Of a stretch of DNA of 44,815 nucleotides, positions 41,114-44,815 are shown one piece after another. Positions within the stretch are counted from its first letter, which is position 1, and each line of letters begins with the position of its first letter. Source of the DNA: a virus; IMG/VR virus record IMGVR_UViG_3300013772_000021, positions 1 to 44,815 of that record, one strand, 5' to 3'. The notes under the pieces are model-generated. The model made no database searches and had not been told where the DNA came from. It saw only the letters and a list, made by a program, of their open reading frames with translations. Position numbers and translations under genes: made by a program.

Positions 41114-41206
41114 AACCAAACTGTCTACGATTAGTAGCAATGCAAACTAACTGCCAAGAGAAACACTAATGATTTCAGTGCCCCACTCGGAGTTTTATGC
41201 TTAACT

Positions 41207-41234
41207 GTTATACAGGATGACTGAGGATAGTCAA
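41207..41234 (-). promoter_or_regulatory. Sigma-70-like promoter for the small-gene operon
   Basis: On the - strand TTGACT (41229-41234), 16-bp spacer, TATAAC (41207-41212). It would give a ~115-nt leader before 41084 and drive genes down to 38697. The rest of 41085-41345 shows no open frame. Confidence 0.65.
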
Positions 41235-41345
41235 GACAGTTGTGGGAGGTTATTAAGATGATGTGGAATTGGTGCGGCGGATACGATTAGGACAATTTTA
41301 GAGCCGCGATACAAATAGCGAGAGGAGCGGTGTCGGCCCTTTCGT

Positions 41346-41747
41346 TCACGCCTTCTCTGGCAGGCCAGCATAAACCATTCGCCGTACGAACAATCTTAGA
41401 TCTGCGAATCTAAAATTTTCAGGATCAATATTTGTTTCGCGATTACTCCGAGGTCTTTGATATTCAATTTCAAAAAACCTGCCCAACAACTCGGTTGCAG
41501 TTTGGAAATCTTCCTTGGCATCAACAACTATTTCGCAACCCAAAAAGTCCTCAAAATAACTTCGCTGATACCGCATGTCCAACTCTAGCTTTTGATAGAA
41601 GCTATCCACCGTCTTGATTCTACTTCTGTAAAACCAATCTCGCTCTCTGACCTCTGGATACAGGAGAGAGTCAACCTCAGCTTTCAGAACGGAGAAATGA
41701 GGGAAAAGCTCGTCGTACAAAGCAGCAACCTGTTTCGGGATCTTCAT
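41346..41747 (-). pseudogene. Truncated RelA/SpoT-domain protein
   Basis: 133 residues. RIKTVDSFYQKLE, YFEDFLGCEIVV, LLGRFFEIEYQRPRS and FRFADLRLFV follow the order of a RelA/SpoT nucleotidyltransferase domain (RxKxxxSxxxK, D..G, then a central strand pair). Members continue after GLPE with an E-x-Q motif (EVQIKT) and HAW; here TGA follows GLPEKA, so the second half of the active site is missing. The Arg expected after D-x-x-G is also changed (GCE). Likely a decayed remnant rather than an active (p)ppGpp synthetase or toxin. ATG overlaps the upstream frameshifted gene (TAATG). Confidence 0.6.
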
Positions 41748-42015
41748 TAAATGCCAAGATATTGCTTAAGATGCAATGCCCGCTTTTCCCGTGGAGTGCG
41801 ATCCGTGGTCGCTCCTTTATTGTGTATCGAATATTGTTTGATGTTTTCGTTCTCAGAACTCTCTCCCTCGACCTCCACTGCATGTGCGAATGCAAGTAAG
41901 GCGGTGGCCATCTTCTCCGGATCAGGTTTCCCGGTTTCCTACCGTAACTGATGATGTGGTAGGTTTTTCCCTTTGATTCAGTTGCTACGTTTAAACTACT
42001 ATTCCGGGAGCTCAT
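41747..42015 (-). pseudogene. Frameshifted small gene between methyltransferase and RelA-like gene
   Basis: Reading from ATG 42015 gives MSSRNSSLNVATES, KGKTYHIISYGRKPG; the same sequence in the next frame gives PDPEKMATALLAFAHAVEVEG, then ENIKQYSIHNKGAT, TPREKRALHLKQYLGI and a stop that overlaps the RelA-like ATG. Both halves read like protein; the join lies near 41925-41945 in a GGAAACCGGGAAACC tract. The total span (269 bp) is one base short of a whole frame, so a 1-base deletion explains the break. Its overlaps on both sides show it was once in a coupled operon. Original function unknown. Confidence 0.55.
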
Positions 42016-43651
42016 AGAGTTTGCCGACAATTTCATTTATTACCTTCAGGTCATTTCCATCGGTCAATTCTAGTTTCTGGTATAGTTTCTTGGTCCGCCC
42101 ATCAGATTCTGGAATGCCGAAAAGGTACATATCGTTCTTGTTAATCTGAGTGTTCGAGCTAACTATCGCCATAAACCGTTCAAACACGTCACTTCTCAAA
42201 ATTCGGAACACACTCGCCAAAGGGGGAGCAGAAAGCGAATGTTCAGGAGTTTGGAAAATAAAATTTAGACCATTTTCCAGGAAATACCCCTCAGGCAGTT
42301 CACTGGATAGATACACCCCAACAAATCGTCTTTTATCGCCTTTGTGACTTCGTCTACGACAGACGATCACTTCTCTGTTCCGATTACAATACGACTCAAT
42401 CGAAGAGACACCAGAAGGAGCGCTTAGATGCTTCTTCCGTCCATCCAAATTCTTCTTTCCGCTGCAAACGGCATAGGATTCACGACCCTTTATCGCCTCT
42501 ACTGTCCGGCGAAAAGAGTAGTTCCCGTCCTCGTTAAAAATGTCATGCCCATAAATGATTCGAAAAGTGCCTGGCTCCGGTTTTGCGCGAAGGAAATCTT
42601 TCGATCTGTGGAGCACCAACTGTCCCGTAGAAAAACCAAAGCCAAGCTGCTGAAAATTCTTGAAGGATGCAACCTTGCTCATCCACTTGAATTCTTGCGT
42701 TGAGGCCGCCAATAGCATGATCAGATCATGTTTAGAAAACAAGCTGGATTGTTTTACGGGGAAGGCCACGTTGTCGTGAAACCTATCTATGTCGAGGCAG
42801 GGTTTACACTGAACGATATGCTCGCTAGTGGGAGTTTGGTTCTGCAAACAAATTACGACGAGCTCTTGTAGAACCTCCCCCCCCTGGAATTCCTGATTTC
42901 GATTCGTGAAGTATGAAATTGTTCGGATTGAAGTAGAGTTCGCTAAAAAGGCTCGAAGTTTGAAATAATACCTACCGCCAGTAAAACTGCGCGGTACCAC
43001 GAATGATAAAAACCCTTCGGGCTTCAAGAATCTTGCGCCTTGGAGCAGGAATGCCCCATATAGATTTGAAACGGAGTATTTGAGCTGAACGGAATCTTTT
43101 ACAGCATCCGGGAGGCGCTTGGCTTCAACCCAGGGTGGATTCCCAACCACATAATCGAATTTCTTTCCAAACCGTTGAAAGGCTTCATTGGTTTCTAAAT
43201 CCAGCGAATCAATCGAAATTATTTTGGGGACGGTAAGTTGACCAGCAAAAGCATTCCTAATGTTGAGATTAGCCGCCGTCACCAAAAGCGGATCGATTTC
43301 TGCTCCGACAATATTGGGAATTACCCGAGAATTGATTTGCTCAAACGCCTCTATCTCACTGAGGTCTCGCGTCAGAAGTTCAAGGACACCTTTAAGCACC
43401 GAGATAAGAAAGTTTCCCGTACCACACGAGGGATCGATGAGAGACGCTCCATTGAGAAGGCGCTCACAATAATCATTTGGAAGGCTCCCAAGAACGACAT
43501 CAATTATTTCATTTTGGGTATGGAATTGACCAAGATTTTGCTGCTTCGTCTTGTTGGATGCTAGGAGAATATCGTAGCAATCGGAGCGCGAGAAAATACT
43601 CTCAAGTTTTGGCTCAAATATAGGGAAGCCAGTTTTATGGTCGGTCTTCAT
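41999..43651 (-). CDS. Eco57I-like DNA adenine-N6 methyltransferase
   Basis: 550 residues. QNLGQFHTQNEIIDVVL opens the family; motif I DPSCGTGNF (73-81), GAEIDPLL (116-123), and the catalytic NPPW (171-174). After it a large target-recognition region (SYFTNRNQEFQGGE ... SNTQINKNDM) typical of type II/IIG-like or gamma-class enzymes. No restriction nuclease domain is seen in the N-terminus or C-terminus, so it is an orphan methyltransferase unless the decayed neighbours were partners. Has its own promoter (43661-43691), with the ATG about 3 nt after the predicted start. Confidence 0.85.
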   Translation of the reverse strand: MKTDHKTGFPIFEPKLESIFSRSDCYDILLASNKTKQQNLGQFHTQNEIIDVVLGSLPNDYCERLLNGASLIDPSCGTGNFLISVLKGVLELLTRDLSEIEAFEQINSRVIPNIVGAEIDPLLVTAANLNIRNAFAGQLTVPKIISIDSLDLETNEAFQRFGKKFDYVVGNPPWVEAKRLPDAVKDSVQLKYSVSNLYGAFLLQGARFLKPEGFLSFVVPRSFTGGRYYFKLRAFLANSTSIRTISYFTNRNQEFQGGEVLQELVVICLQNQTPTSEHIVQCKPCLDIDRFHDNVAFPVKQSSLFSKHDLIMLLAASTQEFKWMSKVASFKNFQQLGFGFSTGQLVLHRSKDFLRAKPEPGTFRIIYGHDIFNEDGNYSFRRTVEAIKGRESYAVCSGKKNLDGRKKHLSAPSGVSSIESYCNRNREVIVCRRRSHKGDKRRFVGVYLSSELPEGYFLENGLNFIFQTPEHSLSAPPLASVFRILRSDVFERFMAIVSSNTQINKNDMYLFGIPESDGRTKKLYQKLELTDGNDLKVINEIVGKLYELPE

Positions 43652-43660
43652 ATATCAACC

Positions 43661-43691
43661 ACTATACCATACTTTGGCTAATATTGGTTAA
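43661..43691 (-). promoter_or_regulatory. Extended -10 promoter of the methyltransferase cassette
   Basis: On the - strand TTAACC (43686-43691), 19-bp spacer, TGG-TATAGT (-10 at 43661-43666). Predicted start near 43654 and ATG at 43651. Same geometry as the exonuclease promoter (19-bp spacer, TGn, -10, then GGTT, ATG 9 nt after -10). Confidence 0.7.
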
Positions 43692-43694
43692 AAT

Positions 43695-43940
43695 CTACTC
43701 AGCACTCAAAAACACCTCTTCATTACTTTGTCTACCCAAACGACACATAGGAAACCCCAACTCGCTTAGATCGATGTCTGGTTCAATACCCATTGCGGCG
43801 GCTGGGATTACGGCGAGTACTTCGTTACGGTTATAGCGGATTAGACCTACTTTGTTGTAGCAATACTGTGGGCGGGGGGTTGTGGAGGCGCAGCCAGAAG
43901 TGACTACAAGAATCGCTATTGTGGCAAGAATGTTTTTCAT
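43695..43940 (-). CDS. Small lipoprotein
   Basis: 81 residues. Signal peptide MKNILATIAILVVTSGC with lipobox V-T-S-G-C (Cys17). Mature part short, with Cys residues (QYCYNKV, FPMCRLG). Overlaps the previous gene (ATGA). Second lipoprotein of the window, but in an early-type operon, so it may act at the cell surface early in infection (for example superinfection exclusion); this is inference. Confidence 0.7.
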   Translation of the reverse strand: MKNILATIAILVVTSGCASTTPRPQYCYNKVGLIRYNRNEVLAVIPAAAMGIEPDIDLSELGFPMCRLGRQSNEEVFLSAE

Positions 43941-44137
43941 TTACTCTTTACCTCGATCAATTCACTATCGATATAATCCCAACGCGCTCCATCCCTAAAG
44001 AAGGCCACAGTATTTACTACTGCTTTTATTGTCCCAAATAAGTTCTCCTCCTTATACCTCACCACCGTACCTTGTTGCTTATAGCGGAAGGAGCCAGGGC
44101 GGCATACTTGTACTTTAGTACCGATTGGATACTTCAT
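43937..44137 (-). CDS. Small SH3/KOW-like protein
   Basis: 66 residues from ATG 44137 (MKYPIGTKVQVCRPGSF). Longer frame from TTG 44182 is less likely as it overlaps the gene before. GTKVQV ... GTVVRYKEENLFG ... WDYIDSELIEVKSK is a small beta-barrel style. No function. Confidence 0.55.
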   Translation of the reverse strand: MKYPIGTKVQVCRPGSFRYKQQGTVVRYKEENLFGTIKAVVNTVAFFRDGARWDYIDSELIEVKSK

Positions 44138-44159
44138 GATAATAGTGCTCGCTGGTAGT

Positions 44160-44312
44160 TTACTTAGTTTCCGCCTTTTCAATACAAGCGATTTCCCATT
44201 CCAGCCTCTCGATGCGGTATTCCAGCTCTACACGGCTGATTAATCCATCGACGTATTCGAGTTTCGCGCTGTATATTAGGGTTTCAAGGGTATCTAGTTT
44301 AGTAGTGTTCAC
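44160..44312 (-). CDS. Short coiled-coil protein, 50 residues
   Basis: GTG start in a GTGA overlap with the upstream stop. MNTTKLDTLETLIYSAKLEY then ISRVELEYRIERLEWEI, heptad-like charged helix. Small unknown protein of the same operon. Confidence 0.6.
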   Translation of the reverse strand: MNTTKLDTLETLIYSAKLEYVDGLISRVELEYRIERLEWEIACIEKAETK

Positions 44313-44815
44313 TTGGATTCTCCTCCTGTGGCTCTGGCAATCGCATATTTGAGATCTGTGATCGCGGCATCACAGCTCGCAACCTCCTCATCGCACTTGA
44401 ACGCCAAACCTTTACCTTGGTCTAAACGATCCCATTTGGCGGCATCGAACGTTGCGGGTGTCAAACCCGTGAAGAATACTTTTTTACCGCCGCAGAACAC
44501 CTCGGCCTTTACTTCGATCACCATACCAACTTCGTAGAAGACACACGCGGTATACGGATACCACGTCTTCTTGCCGACTAGGTTGCAGGCGTATATATCG
44601 ACGACTTGATTGTGGGGAGCGGATAGGCGGATCAACCCTTCACCACTACTGCGATCGAAACTCAATACGATGGCTTTGAAGGTCTTGCCATTGTACGCGG
44701 TGTGAAGCGCCTCCTCTGCTTTGTGTCTATAATAATCATAGTCCTGATATATGTGGATGCGTTCGGTTTTGATCCGTGTCAGCGCAACCGGCGCATACGA
44801 CGTCGCCGTGCCGGA
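44309..44815 (-). CDS. Hypothetical protein, 5' end outside the window
   Basis: The frame is open to the right edge: YAPVALTRIKTERIHIYQDY, YYRHKAEEALHTAYNGKTF, then SFDRSSGEGLIRL, HNQVVDIYACNLVGKKTW, ending with a helical Asp/Ala-rich tail (CDAAITDLKYAIARATGG). A TTG at 44665 could start a shorter 118-residue form, but the codons upstream look equally protein-like, so the start lies beyond the window. The middle resembles a small beta domain (VIEVKAEVFCGGKKVFFTG). Function unknown. Confidence 0.7.
   Translation of the reverse strand, partial: SGTATSYAPVALTRIKTERIHIYQDYDYYRHKAEEALHTAYNGKTFKAIVLSFDRSSGEGLIRLSAPHNQVVDIYACNLVGKKTWYPYTACVFYEVGMVIEVKAEVFCGGKKVFFTGLTPATFDAAKWDRLDQGKGLAFKCDEEVASCDAAITDLKYAIARATGGESK

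Noticed and set aside
1-44815. Simple circular joining of the two window ends
   Set aside because: Joining puts a stop codon four codons upstream of the right-edge gene with no ATG, GTG or TTG between, and the ends share no repeat that I can see.
1-44815. Integrase, CRISPR array, tRNA genes, insertion sequence
   Set aside because: None seen: no tyrosine/serine recombinase motifs, no regularly spaced repeats, no cloverleaf, no transposase with terminal repeats.

Overview
The window reads as most of the genome of a tailed bacteriophage with podovirus-type virion genes. It carries a P22-like portal, an adaptor and a gp10-like tail hub, a set of Gly/Gln/Ala-rich ejection (internal virion) proteins, and no tail tape measure or sheath. 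No integrase, excisionase or CI-like repressor is visible, so a virulent lifestyle is the simplest reading. The host cannot be named. A signal-peptide lipoprotein next to holin-like genes (spanin-like) and an M15-type endolysin suggest a Gram-negative bacterium. No phage RNA polymerase is visible, and the recognisable promoters are sigma-70-like, so transcription should depend on the host enzyme. The last gene on the right runs off the window edge.

Layout, left half (+ strand). Positions 1-2370 hold small genes of unknown function and a putative small terminase. Then follow the large terminase (2333-3778), portal (4306-6435), an M15 endolysin (6432-6887), scaffold (7457-8401), major capsid protein (8619-9851), a decoration-like protein, a 1846-residue tail fibre with two C1q-like domains at its tip, an adaptor (16731-17642), a tail hub (17643-20540), a 140-residue protein with no standard start codon (20550-20972) and four ejection-type proteins (21014-26665). 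A sigma-70 promoter at 26662-26691 then starts a lysis-like cassette (26698-28433): holin-like membrane proteins, a lipoprotein and a rhomboid intramembrane protease.

Layout, right half (mostly - strand). From a promoter at 37689-37719, a long leftward replication operon runs to 28408. It encodes YqaJ/lambda-exo-like nuclease, SSB-like protein, Dam-type methyltransferase, possible helicase loader, DnaB-like ATPase, zinc-ribbon protein, family A DNA polymerase, a DEDD exonuclease and small proteins. Divergent from it are a CYTH/triphosphate-tunnel enzyme and a DUF3310 protein (+ strand, 37767-38659). A second leftward operon of small zinc-finger and membrane proteins (41084 to 38697) converges on a bidirectional terminator at 38663-38693. 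A third leftward block (43651 to 41346) carries an Eco57I-like adenine methyltransferase followed by a frameshifted gene and a truncated RelA/SpoT-like gene. A fourth small operon enters from the right edge.

Most unusual points: (1) a real-looking coding sequence directly downstream of, and in frame with, the UAG of the tail hub, with only ATT available as start; (2) three promoters placed so that the start codon falls at or within about 4 nt of the predicted transcription start (leaderless genes); (3) a shared CATTAT-N5-ATAATG palindrome at two control regions; (4) seven HNH-type endonuclease genes at gene junctions; (5) a rhomboid protease in the lysis cassette; (6) a CYTH enzyme under divergent control; (7) a decaying methyltransferase/RelA-like cassette. 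All function calls rest on reading motifs by eye; no database search was run.
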